A DNA stretch of 64,000 nt from Cytophagales bacterium (GCA_013298125.1 JAAFJP010000001.1:62001-126000); one strand, 5' to 3'. Counted from the stretch's first letter, positions 8,104 to 16,647 are shown. Made by a program: numbers and translations. Notes: generated by a model not told the origin, from the letters alone.

Positions 8104-8820
8104 TTACGAATAAACCATTTTCAATTTCTTATAAATAGCCACGTGCAGAAACACAATCGTCGGCGGGGCGATGGCGGGAATAAAACAAAAAGGAAAACGT
8201 GCCAAAGTATCAACACCCATAGAACCTGTGTCGATAGAGATTTTCGTAAGAACAAAGGCAGAGACGGCAGTAAAGATTATATCCGCCAAGCCAAATGTAT
8301 TCCAAATATAGGTCAGCTTTCGAGCGTAGGGCTTATTATCGCTAATGGCTTTTGCTACAAAAATACTGGCAATGGCAGAAATCATATCTCCAAATCCAGT
8401 CACAAGAGCAAAGAACGTGGGTAAGGTTTCGTAGTACGTAAGGATAACGAAAAACACCCCAATTACCCTAAAAATGTGGACTTTAACCATATCTTCTAAA
8501 TTAGCATTATGAAGAATAGTCTTGAAAATGGCTAAATTAATGACAATCGTAAACAAGAATGTTGCGAAGGGGAAAGTTGTGAAAAGTAAAATAATGGGTG
8601 GAAAAAACACTTTATTGAACCATCCATTAAAGCTCCCAACAGTAACGTAGGATAGATATACGCCAAAGAAGCCAAGGATAGAATAAAAGACGTTATTCTT
8701 TTTAGCGATTGGTGAGGCTTTGCGGGCTAATAAAGCAATTAAGAAAACAGGTAGTGGAATGGCGATTAAAAATAGGATTGAAACCCATTCTGGAACAAAA
8801 TACTCTTTTAGTGTATTCAT
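8104..8820 (-). CDS. hypothetical membrane protein of about seven helices
   Basis: 238 residues, strongly hydrophobic, with about six or seven membrane helices, for example VSILFLIAIPLPVFLIALLA, FYSILGFFGVYLSYVTVG, FATFLFTIVINLAIF, IFRVIGVFFVILTYYETL, DIIFTAVSAFVLTKIS and FIPAIAPPTIVFLHVAIY. A family name is not recognised. Its start overlaps the stop of the Crp/Fnr gene by four bases (ATGA), so regulator and membrane protein are translated together; the regulator probably acts on this pair. Confidence 0.7.
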   Translation of the reverse strand: MNTLKEYFVPEWVSILFLIAIPLPVFLIALLARKASPIAKKNNVFYSILGFFGVYLSYVTVGSFNGWFNKVFFPPIILLFTTFPFATFLFTIVINLAIFKTILHNANLEDMVKVHIFRVIGVFFVILTYYETLPTFFALVTGFGDMISAIASIFVAKAISDNKPYARKLTYIWNTFGLADIIFTAVSAFVLTKISIDTGSMGVDTLARFPFCFIPAIAPPTIVFLHVAIYKKLKMVYS

Positions 8821-9398
8821 TTGTTGTCGGTTATTTCTTTTCTAATTCTACTTAATGAGGTATCGGTAATGCCCAGATAGGTGGCGATTTGTTTCAGAGG
8901 CACATTTTGAACAATATCGGGTTTTTCTTTGATAAGATTGAGGTATCTGTCCTTGGCGGGGTCGGCGATGATGGAGACTGAGTGATTTTTGAGTTCAAAA
9001 TAGTTATTGACCAAACGAGTGCGACCAACGTCTCTAAATGCCTCAATACTAAACAGTTTCATGAAATTTTCAAAGGAGATTTTCCATGCTACACAGGGCG
9101 TAATTGCCTGAATATTCTCTCTACATTTGGTTTTCAAGAAATACGAATGCCAATCAATGACAATATCAGAGGCACTAAAAAACTTGGTGGTGATGTCATT
9201 TCCTTCTAAATCAATGGCAAAGGAGCGAGCGAAACCGCTTTCGAGGAAATAATAAAAATTAGCCGTAGAGCCTTCTTGTACGAGATAATCATGTTTAGCA
9301 AATTCGATTCTTTGATACTGGCTTAGGATTTTCTCTAAATCATCTTGCTTAAAATTTTCATCTTTAAAAATAGTTTTTAGAAAGTGTTTGTCATTCAT
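8817..9398 (-). CDS. Crp/Fnr family transcription regulator
   Basis: 193 residues from the ATG at 9398 (MNDKHFLKTIF); an upstream in-frame ATG at 9440 would lie within the promoter. N-terminal cNMP-binding-like barrel (HDYLVQEGSTANFYYFLESGFARSFAI) and C-terminal HTH (VPLKQIATYLGITDTSLSRIRKEITDN). It is paralogous to the regulator at 6179-6757 and ends with the same SLSRIRK recognition helix pattern. Translationally coupled to the membrane protein at 8104. Expressed from the promoter at 9422-9452. Confidence 0.87.
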   Translation of the reverse strand: MNDKHFLKTIFKDENFKQDDLEKILSQYQRIEFAKHDYLVQEGSTANFYYFLESGFARSFAIDLEGNDITTKFFSASDIVIDWHSYFLKTKCRENIQAITPCVAWKISFENFMKLFSIEAFRDVGRTRLVNNYFELKNHSVSIIADPAKDRYLNLIKEKPDIVQNVPLKQIATYLGITDTSLSRIRKEITDNK

Positions 9399-9421
9399 TT
9401 TCTTAAAGTTTTTGTAAAATA

Positions 9422-9452
9422 CGAATATATGACTATGCATGAAATATACAAA
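9422..9452 (-). promoter_or_regulatory. candidate Bacteroidota promoter of the Crp/membrane-protein pair
   Basis: On the minus strand TTTG, 19 bases, then TATATTCG, one base off the -33/-7 consensus TTTG-N19..21-TAnnTTTG used by the housekeeping sigma factor of this phylum. It ends 23 bases before the ATG at 9398. Confidence 0.55.
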
Positions 9453-9518
9453 ATCACATACTTCAAAATTTAAAACATCTTAATCAATAAATTGTTTATT
9501 TTTCTTGTAATCAGTACA

Positions 9519-9682
9519 GTGTTTAATAAGTTTTGTGTAATCTTTCAGAACACGATTCGTAGGATTCATAAGATTAATCGTGATTAAAACTTACAATCAT
9601 ATTAATCTTATAAATCTTGACGGTGCGACGTTTCGCAATCGTGCTCTGAAAATTTGGGTAAGAAAACTTGTTAAACAGTGCA
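9519..9682. repeat. nested inverted repeats, CAGAACACGATT family copy 1
   Basis: The 380-base spacer holds an outer imperfect inverted repeat (GTGTTTAATAAGTTTT on the left, AAAACTTGTTAAACA on the right). Inside it is a second one whose ends are TTTCAGAACACGATT (9543-9557) and AATCGTGCTCTGAAA (9637-9651), with a further ATAAGATTAAT/ATTAATCTTAT pairing inside. The inner element recurs at 58731-58817. A stretch of GAAAATTGAA repeats follows at 9728-9772. No gene is seen in the spacer. Confidence 0.65.
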
Positions 9683-9780
9683 ATCAGATGCTCAATGCTT
9701 GAGTTATTGACTCAGAGATTTCTATTCCTTTTCCCTTGAAAATTGAAAATTGAACATTGGAAATTGAAAATTTTATTTTT

Positions 9781-10458
9781 TTATCCTCTGAATCCTCCTC
9801 GCCCTGTACTCCTAAAAAATCCACTTCGCCCACTCACGGGTCTGGATGTGATAGTGCGTGAACTTCCGATGCTTTCGTGAATGCCACTTGATTTTTGGAA
9901 GGCACTTTGTGACGAATAATATCGTCCCATCATCGGAAAAAAGAAAAATCCACCAGAGTGATGCCTTCTGCGATAGGTTGTATCGCTTGAATTCATCGTT
10001 TTTGGATTCAAATCTGGACGATAATTTGCATAATTTGGACTCATCGTTTTTGCCAATAAATAGCCCATGCCACCAAACAGAAGAGCATTTGGCAAAGCAT
10101 TATTCTGTCCAATCATCGTTGGATTTGTTTTTATATCGTTGTCAATCAATGCTTTAACTGCTTGTGGAGAAAGCGTTTCTGTCTTTCCGTCCAAGTACGT
10201 GACGATGGCAACGGAACTATCGGCTGGCACTTCGGTTTCGTCTGTGATTTTGAATTGACCTTTTGAGGTTTCAGAAATATAGGTTTTCACGCCTTTCGTA
10301 TAAACTTCAACTTCCTCATAATCCTCATCGTCCGAAGACTCGCTACTGCCACAACTTTTCAGCATGACGGAATTGCCCAAAATAGCCAACGCCAACGAGC
10401 CACTGATAGAAATATCTTTGATTTTACGAATAAATGAATGTTTGCGTATGACTGTCAT
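9781..10458 (-). CDS. UPF0323-like lipoprotein
   Basis: 225 residues from the ATG at 10458 (MTVIRKHSFIRKI); a GTG at 10479 is an alternative. A basic N-terminus and a hydrophobic segment ending in LKSCGSSE suggest a lipoprotein with the acylated Cys in KSCG. Then come KGQFKITDETEVP, IVTYLDGKTETLSPQAVKAL, a glycine-rich GGMGYLLAKTM, HHSGGFFFFP and a Ser/Gly/Arg-rich tail ending RSTGRGGFRG. Layout and tail match the UPF0323 lipoproteins of Helicobacter and Campylobacter, which from memory lie next to a glutathionylspermidine-synthase-like gene; that gene is at 2365-3531 here. Function unknown; the family match is from pattern recall, so moderate confidence. Confidence 0.65.
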   Translation of the reverse strand: MTVIRKHSFIRKIKDISISGSLALAILGNSVMLKSCGSSESSDDEDYEEVEVYTKGVKTYISETSKGQFKITDETEVPADSSVAIVTYLDGKTETLSPQAVKALIDNDIKTNPTMIGQNNALPNALLFGGMGYLLAKTMSPNYANYRPDLNPKTMNSSDTTYRRRHHSGGFFFFPMMGRYYSSQSAFQKSSGIHESIGSSRTITSRPVSGRSGFFRSTGRGGFRG

Positions 10459-10602
10459 CTTGTTTTGGTTTTTAGACACAGCAAATTTTCTCTATTAACT
10501 ATCTTTCCTATGTCTCTATGTGGTTACAAATGTATTTGAAAAAATGGAAATGTGAGTGTATTTTAGAAGAATGGTTTTTTGGGTGGATATTTTGGTCAAT
10601 AT

Positions 10603-10720
10603 GTAGGGGCGTATCGCATACGCCCGAATTGTCGGAATGTGGGCGTATGCGAGAGGGCGTATGCGATACGCCCCTACGATTTTCTGCAATCCAAATGGGT
10701 GTATGCGATACGCCCCCTAC
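10603..10720. repeat. REP-like palindrome, GGGCGTATGCGATACGCCC family
   Basis: GTAGGGGCGTATCGCATACG (from 10603) pairs with CGTATGCGATACGCCCCTAC (ending 10677), 23-bp perfect arms, and a third, slightly different copy of the right arm stands at 10697-10720. It lies just upstream of the GH106-like gene. The short frames it opens are not genes. Confidence 0.75.
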
Positions 10721-10758
10721 TTTTCAGTAACCAATTTACCTTTCCGTCTTTCTATACT

Positions 10759-13686
10759 ATGAAATTCCCAAAACTATTCCCCCTCATCATATTCCTTTCC
10801 ATACTAAGAGGAAACGCCCAATCCCTCCAATGGAAGCCCATTACTCAACTATCGAAACCGTGGTCTCGTTGGTGGTGGATGGGCAATGCCGTCAATCCCA
10901 AAGACCTGACTTTCAACATGGAAGCCTATCAAAAAGTTGGTTTGGGCGGACTGGAAATTACCCCAATTTATGGTGTAAAAGGTACGGAATCTCAATTCGT
11001 TGATTTTCTTTCGCCTACATGGGTGAGCCTGTTCAAACACACCCTCACGGAAGGCAAACGCTTGGATTTGGGCATTGACTTAGCCAATGCTTCGGGCTGG
11101 CCCTTTGGTGGACGTTGGGTTGAGCCAGAAGATGCTTGTAGATACATAACTCATAAAATCTATTCCTTAAAAGAAGGCGAAACATTGACTGAGAAAATCG
11201 CCTATCAACAAACGCCTTTACTCCGTTATGTTCGTTCTAATGATTTTAAAATCAATGACTTACAACAACCCATTTCCAAAAACAATAACCTCCAAGAACT
11301 TGCCATTGACCAAGTGAGATTTGAAAAACCTTTGCCTTTGCAAACGCTTATGGCGTATTCAGACAGAGGAGAAATTTTGAATTTGACTGATAAAATTACA
11401 CTTGAAAATCAACTTAATTGGACAGCCCCCAAAGGGAATTGGACGCTTTATGCACTCTTTTCGGGTTGGCATGGCAAAATGGTTGAACGGGCTGGACCGG
11501 GTGGAGAAGGAGATGTGATTGACCATTTTTCTGAAAAAGCAACCAAGAATTATCTCGCTGCCTTCGACAAAGCATTTGCCAATACGGACGTGAGTTCAAT
11601 GCGGGCTTTTTTCAATGATTCCTACGAAGTGGATGATGCCAAAGGGCAGGCAGATTGGACACCAGAGCTATTTAATGAGTTTCAAAAAAGACGTGGGTAT
11701 GACCTTCGGAATTATTTGCCAAATCTGTTTAGCCAAGAAAAAACGGACATCAATCGTAGGGTTTTATGTGATTATAGAACAACGATTTCTGACTTGATTT
11801 TAGAGAAATATACCTCCGTATGGGCAAATTGGGGGCATTCTCGTGGAAAAATTGTGAGAAACCAGGCTCATGGTTCACCTGGCAATACCTTAGATTTATA
11901 TTCGCAGGTTGATATTCCTGAAATTGAAGGAATGGATTTATTACGAATAAAATTTGCTTCATCTGCCTCGAATGTGATGGGTAAAAAATTGACCTCTTCC
12001 GAATCTGCCACTTGGGAAAATGAACATTTTTTATCCAATTTGGGTGATGTAAAAAAGAGTTTAGACCGATTTATGCTGGGCGGCATTAACCATATTTTCT
12101 ATCACGGTACGAATTATTCACCCCAAAATGAGCCTTTTCCAGGATGGTTGTTTTATGCGGCGGTGCATTTTACGCCTCACAATCCATTTTGGAAAGATTT
12201 TGGAGCTTTGAATCAGTATGTGGCTCGTTGTCAGACGTTTTTGCAAGATACCAAACCCGACAATGACATTCTTTTGTACTTCCCGATTTATGACCGTTTT
12301 TCAGAACAAACGTCCAAAGGTTTGCTCCAACATTTTGACGGTGTTACGCCCGAATTTAATGATACAGATTTTAAGTCAGTAGCTCAAAAAATGTTGGATA
12401 AAGGTTATTCTTTTGATTATATTTCGGATAAGCAAATTGCGGATTTGGAGGTAGCCTCACCCCGAAGCGTCGGTCGCCCCAGCCCCCTCTCCCGTGGAGA
12501 GGGGGGGTATTTGTCGTTGAATTTCTCCCCCTCTCCACGGGAGAGGGGGCTGGGGCGACCGACGCTTCGGGGTGAGGCTTCTTGGAAAACCATTCTACTG
12601 TCTGAAAATGAGATAATTACGATTAATACTTTTGAAAAATTAATTCAATTAGCCAAAGAGGGAGCTGTGATTGTTGTTCATAATCAATTACCCAAAAACG
12701 TGGAAGGATTGAATAATATATCAGCACGACAAGCAAAATTTAAGAGCCTGATTGCTCAACTGAATTTCGTAAAAAATCAAGGAATTTCTGTGGCAAAAAT
12801 TGGAAAAGGAGCTTTTATCTTAGGAGAAAATTTAGAGGAAATTTTGACGGCAGCAAAGGTGCAAAGGGAGACAATGATTGATGTTGGTTTACAATGTATT
12901 CGTAAAAATCATTCCAAAGGTAAGACTTACTTTATCAATAATCAGTCGGATAAAAACTTTGAGGGTTGGGTGAAAATTGAGTCTCCTTTTCAGTCTATTG
13001 CCCTCTATAACCCGATGAATAAGAGCTTAGGATTGGCAAAAATCAAGGCAAAAAGCCAAGAAGTTTATCTACAAACTATGGCAGGTGAATCGGTGATTTT
13101 AGAAACCCAAAATGAGGTAATTAAAGGCAATAAATATCCTTATTTCAAAGCCATTACTGAACCCCAAGAATTGACTGGGAACTGGCAAATAAAATTCACC
13201 GAAGGCGGAGAAGTTTTACCAAAAAATATTGAAACAAAAACGCTACAATCATGGACGGATTTTGAGGGAGAAGATTATAAAAATTTCTCTGGCACAGCTA
13301 CTTACGTACATACATTTGCAAATCCAAATACTTCTAAGTCAGGCTATTGGCTTGATTTTGGCAAAGTTTCTGAATCTGCAAGTGTGCGTATGAACGGACA
13401 AATTATAGGAACATTATTAGGTCCAGTATATCGTATTTTTGTGCCTTCAAAGCTCTTGAAATCTCAAAATATTTTAACGATTGAAGTTTCCAATTCTATG
13501 GCAAATCGGGTGATTGCTTTGGAGAAAAAGGGGGTTGTTTGGCAGAAGTTTTATAACATCAATGTCTCGGCAAGATTGAAGCAAAATTTAGGAGAAAATG
13601 GCTATTTTACCACAAAAAATTGGACTCCGAAACCGTCTGGGATTTTGGGGAAGGTTACGCTGACGGCGGTTGGGGTTTTGAAGTGA
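10759..13686 (+). CDS. GH106-like glycosidase (alpha-L-rhamnosidase type) with palindromic insertion
   Basis: 975-residue exported enzyme of the large 'glycosyl hydrolase' family that includes GH106 alpha-L-rhamnosidases. Start set at the ATG at 10759, which gives a signal peptide (MKFPKLFPLIIFLSILRGNA); the longer frame reads through the upstream repeat. Seen: SRWWWMGNAVNPKDLTFNM and GLGGLEITPIYGVKG near the mature start, FNDSYEVDDAKGQADWTPE, EGMDLLRIKFASSASNVMGK, FYHGTNYSPQNEPFPGW, and a C-terminal galactose-binding-like domain (YWLDFGKVSESASVRMNGQI). Between about residues 565 and 607 the protein is interrupted by a Pro/Arg/Ser/Gly-rich stretch encoded by a 127-bp palindrome, which keeps the frame open. 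Predicted role: release of terminal rhamnose; RhaM at 38624 fits. Confidence 0.85.
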   Translation: MKFPKLFPLIIFLSILRGNAQSLQWKPITQLSKPWSRWWWMGNAVNPKDLTFNMEAYQKVGLGGLEITPIYGVKGTESQFVDFLSPTWVSLFKHTLTEGKRLDLGIDLANASGWPFGGRWVEPEDACRYITHKIYSLKEGETLTEKIAYQQTPLLRYVRSNDFKINDLQQPISKNNNLQELAIDQVRFEKPLPLQTLMAYSDRGEILNLTDKITLENQLNWTAPKGNWTLYALFSGWHGKMVERAGPGGEGDVIDHFSEKATKNYLAAFDKAFANTDVSSMRAFFNDSYEVDDAKGQADWTPELFNEFQKRRGYDLRNYLPNLFSQEKTDINRRVLCDYRTTISDLILEKYTSVWANWGHSRGKIVRNQAHGSPGNTLDLYSQVDIPEIEGMDLLRIKFASSASNVMGKKLTSSESATWENEHFLSNLGDVKKSLDRFMLGGINHIFYHGTNYSPQNEPFPGWLFYAAVHFTPHNPFWKDFGALNQYVARCQTFLQDTKPDNDILLYFPIYDRFSEQTSKGLLQHFDGVTPEFNDTDFKSVAQKMLDKGYSFDYISDKQIADLEVASPRSVGRPSPLSRGEGGYLSLNFSPSPRERGLGRPTLRGEASWKTILLSENEIITINTFEKLIQLAKEGAVIVVHNQLPKNVEGLNNISARQAKFKSLIAQLNFVKNQGISVAKIGKGAFILGENLEEILTAAKVQRETMIDVGLQCIRKNHSKGKTYFINNQSDKNFEGWVKIESPFQSIALYNPMNKSLGLAKIKAKSQEVYLQTMAGESVILETQNEVIKGNKYPYFKAITEPQELTGNWQIKFTEGGEVLPKNIETKTLQSWTDFEGEDYKNFSGTATYVHTFANPNTSKSGYWLDFGKVSESASVRMNGQIIGTLLGPVYRIFVPSKLLKSQNILTIEVSNSMANRVIALEKKGVVWQKFYNINVSARLKQNLGENGYFTTKNWTPKPSGILGKVTLTAVGVLK
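12453..12579. repeat. palindromic element A, in frame inside the GH106-like gene
   Basis: Perfect 53-bp inverted arms (12453-12505 and 12527-12579) around a 21-base loop. Its GC content is far above that of the gene. Arms contain AGCGTCGGTCGCC and CCCCCTCTCCCGTGGAGAGG. It encodes PSPLSRGEGG on one arm and SPSPRERGLG on the other, and no stop arises. Related to elements D and E. Confidence 0.95.
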
Positions 13687-13836
13687 TTTTTTGTTTTTTA
13701 TTTTCGAAAATTTGGTTTAACTTGGTTGATGACATCGAAGGGCGGTTTAGTTGAGGTACGATTATGTATTGATTAAAAATAAATAAAAAAGCTTTTAATA
13801 ATTTTACATTTTATCAAAATAAATATGTTTACAATT

Positions 13837-14733
13837 ATGGAAAAAGAAGCACAAGCAAGTAAACTAAAAATCCTTCGTGATTATGAATTAATTTACAGAA
13901 AATACAAACAAAATCTGGGTAGAGAGCGTAAGATTCTAAGTGATAAATCAGCAAAAGAAAGATTTGATGAATTAGCATCAACAAATCTTCCCAGGTGTAT
14001 TTTTTATGTTTTTGATATAAAGGATGATTGCATAACTTTTGAAAAAAATTTACACCTTTTAGGATATAGAAGAAAGTATAACAGGATTGATATTATTAAA
14101 TCTGTTCATAAAAATCATCAAAAGATTTTACCTTACCTACTATATGGTCTTTTTAAAATACTTTTTGAGGAGGAAAAATATTTATACGAATTTAAAAATA
14201 ATAATATCTTTCTGAGCATGAGGAGAGCCGTAAAATATAATGTTGAAGAAGGTAAAGAGAGATTTTTATATTTACAACAATTCATTTTACCTTTTGAATT
14301 TGATGAGAATGATAAAATGGTATCTTATCTAAATTGGTACATTATTCTAAATGATTTTCAGGGTGAGAAAATGGAATTCGAGGTCATAGCACATGAGTAT
14401 TTTCAAGCACCTCCTAAATATTTAAACGATATTTCAACAAAGGTAAAAGAACTTTGTAGTACAGTCTTAGATTTACTTTTTAAAAATGACAAACAAAAAG
14501 AAATCATTCGGCTTATGAATAATGGACTTTCAACAGTTGAAATTGCAGAAGAACTTCCACTTGGGGATAATTTTAATTCACGTAAAAAAGCTATTGATAA
14601 TCAAAAAAGCAAAATCTTATCAATTGCAAAAGAGGAATTTCCTTTGAATAATTTTAATACAGTAGACAATGTAGTATATTTTTTAGACAGGCAAGGCTTT
14701 ATAAACAAAGAAAAAAAATATATGAATTATTAG
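13837..14733 (+). CDS. hypothetical regulator with C-terminal HTH
   Basis: 298 residues from ATG 13837 (MEKEAQASK); an ATG at 13825 is also in frame. An N-terminal basic helical part is followed by a PAS-like stretch of Bacteroidota type (RCIFYVFDIKDDCITFEKNLHLLGY, LYLQQFILPFEFDENDKMVSYLNWYIIL). A C-terminal helix-turn-helix reads KQKEIIRLMNNGLSTVEIAEEL, the spacing of LuxR-like output domains, and is followed by SRKKAIDNQKSKIL. Likely a cytoplasmic transcription regulator of the PAS-LuxR-like kind common in this phylum, though I cannot name a family. The base composition is more AT-rich than its neighbours. The secreted repeat protein starts 70 bases downstream and may be its target. Confidence 0.6.
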   Translation: MEKEAQASKLKILRDYELIYRKYKQNLGRERKILSDKSAKERFDELASTNLPRCIFYVFDIKDDCITFEKNLHLLGYRRKYNRIDIIKSVHKNHQKILPYLLYGLFKILFEEEKYLYEFKNNNIFLSMRRAVKYNVEEGKERFLYLQQFILPFEFDENDKMVSYLNWYIILNDFQGEKMEFEVIAHEYFQAPPKYLNDISTKVKELCSTVLDLLFKNDKQKEIIRLMNNGLSTVEIAEELPLGDNFNSRKKAIDNQKSKILSIAKEEFPLNNFNTVDNVVYFLDRQGFINKEKKYMNY

Positions 14734-14802
14734 TGTAACACTACCTTTTCATTCATTAGAATCCACTTTTTTTGTAGACAACTTAAACAAAAGGAGGTCA
14801 AA

Positions 14803-16161
14803 ATGAAAATGTCTAACGTTATACTAATTTCAGTGCTATTTGTATTTTCTTTCTCGAATGGTACTACTGCACAAACTCAACAAATATGTGGAGGAACTAT
14901 CCCAACAGGTTGGATTACTATATCTATTGATGGGAATTGCAATGGAGGTTACATCAAAAGGACTATTAAAAAAATTGATGGGCTTCCTTCTGGTACTACA
15001 TTAGATATTTGCGGTGACTCTCCGCCAGCAGGATGGATTACAATAAGAATCAAGTCTGACTATTGTACACGATTAGGTTCTTATGCGTACACTGGAAGAA
15101 CTATTAAAAAAATTGATGGGCTTCCTTCTGGTACTACATTAGATATTTGCGGTGACTCTCCGCCAGCAGGATGGATTACAATAAGAATCAATTCTGACTA
15201 TTGTACACGATTAGGTTCTCTTGCTTATACGGGTAGAACTATTAAAAAAATTGATGGGCTTCCTTCTGGTACTACATTAGATATTTGCGGTGACTCACCG
15301 CCAGCAGGATGGATTACAACAAGAATTAATTCTGCTTATTGTACACGACTAGGTTCTCTTGCTTATACGGGTAGAACTATTAAAAAAATTGATGGGCTTC
15401 CTTCTAGTACTATATTAGATATTTGCGGTGACTCACCGCCAGCAGGATGGATTACAATAAGAATTAATTCTGATTATTGTACACGATTAGGTTCTCTTGC
15501 TTATACGGGTAGAACTATTAAAAAAATTGATGGGCTTCCTTCTGGTACAACATTAGATATTTGTGGTGATTCTCCACCAAGAGGATGGATTACAACAAGA
15601 ATTAATTCTGATTATTGTACACGATTAGGTTCTCTTGCTTATACGGGTAGAACTATTAAAAAAATTGATGGGCTTCCTATTGGAACTACATTAGATATTT
15701 GTGGTGATTCTCCGCCAGCTGGATGGGTAACAACTTATATATTCCCTAATTATTGTGCACGATTAGGTTCTCTTGCATTCACTGGGAGTACTATAAAGAA
15801 ATTACAAGGGATGGGTAACAGAGAGGCTAGTACTTTTGCAGATTCGTTATCGTCTGTTTTAACTGATAATTCGTCAAACTTTTCAAAGAATTATTTAATG
15901 AATGAATCTGAGGATGATTTCAATGTAATAATTGCACCGAATCCTACAAGTTCTGAATTTACTCTTAATTTTTCCAGTATTGATCAAGATACTCCAATAT
16001 TTTATAGAGTTTATGGTTTAGCAGGACAAGTAATAGAGGAAGGAAACATTGAGCCTAATAAAAAAAATATTAATATAGGTAATGATTTTAGCTCAGGTAC
16101 TTATATACTCCATGCCTTTCAAACTAATAAATTTAAGATTATTAAGTTAATGAAACTATAA
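14803..16161 (+). CDS. secreted T9SS protein with near-identical 46-residue Cys repeats
   Basis: 452 residues. Signal peptide MKMSNVILISVLFVFSFSNG...AQ, then one degenerate and six regular 46-residue repeats (about residues 28-330), each carrying CGDSPPAGWIT and YCTRLGSLAYTG, i.e. two cysteines per repeat that could pair. The C-terminus (from about residue 375: IIAPNPTSSEFTLNFSS...FSSGTYILHAFQTNKFKIIKL) is a type A sorting domain, so the product is exported by the type IX system and attached at the cell surface or released. A GGAGG Shine-Dalgarno-like stretch stands six bases before the ATG, unusual for the phylum. Function unknown; adhesion or ligand binding is a guess. Confidence 0.85.
   Translation: MKMSNVILISVLFVFSFSNGTTAQTQQICGGTIPTGWITISIDGNCNGGYIKRTIKKIDGLPSGTTLDICGDSPPAGWITIRIKSDYCTRLGSYAYTGRTIKKIDGLPSGTTLDICGDSPPAGWITIRINSDYCTRLGSLAYTGRTIKKIDGLPSGTTLDICGDSPPAGWITTRINSAYCTRLGSLAYTGRTIKKIDGLPSSTILDICGDSPPAGWITIRINSDYCTRLGSLAYTGRTIKKIDGLPSGTTLDICGDSPPRGWITTRINSDYCTRLGSLAYTGRTIKKIDGLPIGTTLDICGDSPPAGWVTTYIFPNYCARLGSLAFTGSTIKKLQGMGNREASTFADSLSSVLTDNSSNFSKNYLMNESEDDFNVIIAPNPTSSEFTLNFSSIDQDTPIFYRVYGLAGQVIEEGNIEPNKKNINIGNDFSSGTYILHAFQTNKFKIIKLMKL
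14962..15789 (+). repeat. six tandem 138-bp coding repeats
   Basis: Units start at 14962, 15100, 15238, 15376, 15514 and 15652, each exactly 138 bp and opening with ACTATTAAAAAAATTGATGG; a partial unit precedes and another follows. Neighbouring units differ at only a few bases, many of them silent, which suggests recent expansion or gene conversion. Confidence 0.95.
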
Positions 16162-16181
16162 CAAAATATTTGAATGATAAA

Positions 16182-16215
16182 TAAAAATGGGCAAAATATA
16201 GTTTGCTCATTTTTA
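16182..16215 (+). terminator. rho-independent terminator
   Basis: TAAAAATGGGCAAA pairs with TTTGCTCATTTTTA around a short loop, 20 bases after the stop of the repeat protein, with a T-rich 3' side. Confidence 0.75.
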
Positions 16216-16341
16216 TTTTCTCAGATTGTAAAAGTTTGATATTATCATGTGCCGTATTCACTGACCACTTCACAAAAGTCTCAACCTGTAAGTATATTAT
16301 CGGGTAATGAAAAAGCGATTAAAAGATGAAAGTAATGAAAC

Positions 16342-16356
16342 CGTTACAAATTGTAA
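16342..16356. promoter_or_regulatory. short perfect palindrome GTTACAA-A-TTGTAAC
   Basis: The 291-base stretch from the terminator to the antitoxin gene holds no gene. The only clear structure is this 7-bp inverted repeat about 150 bases before the antitoxin; it could be an operator but nothing ties it to a regulator. Confidence 0.3.
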
Positions 16357-16506
16357 CCAGTTGAAAATATTTACCTCATTTAGTTATTTAGCCTTTTAAT
16401 AGCCGTTACTCGCCAGAAGTAAGCGACTAAATGAATCGTACGAAAAAAACGGACAATTGAAAGTTTACTTGTATTTTTATGTAAGAAATTCAATCAAATA
16501 AAAGCC

Positions 16507-16647
16507 ATGAAAACAGCAACAAAACCAAAAGAAGTGCCTGTTAAACAGGTAATGAGGGCACCAGAAGGCAGACCCAAAGTAAAACAAGGGGCAGGGAGAC
16601 ATTTAATGTATATGTCAGATACACTTTTTGACGATGATTTGAAATAA
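16507..16647 (+). CDS. small putative antitoxin of a PIN toxin pair
   Basis: 46 residues (MKTATKPKEVPVKQVMRA...MYMSDTLFDDDLK). It has a charged, probably unstructured composition and ends in an acidic stretch. Position decides the call: its stop overlaps the ATG of a PIN-domain gene (TAATG). The first twenty bases, GCCATGAAAACAGCAAC plus AAAA, match the start of the other antitoxin gene at 24515, hinting at a common origin or shared translation signal. No DNA-binding motif is obvious, so it may neutralise only the toxin. Confidence 0.6.
   Translation: MKTATKPKEVPVKQVMRAPEGRPKVKQGAGRHLMYMSDTLFDDDLK

Noticed and set aside
10518-10758. Open frames over the GGGCGTATGCGATACGCCC repeat, including an N-terminal extension of the GH106-like gene
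   Set aside because: They are created by the palindrome; the signal peptide begins at the ATG at 10759.
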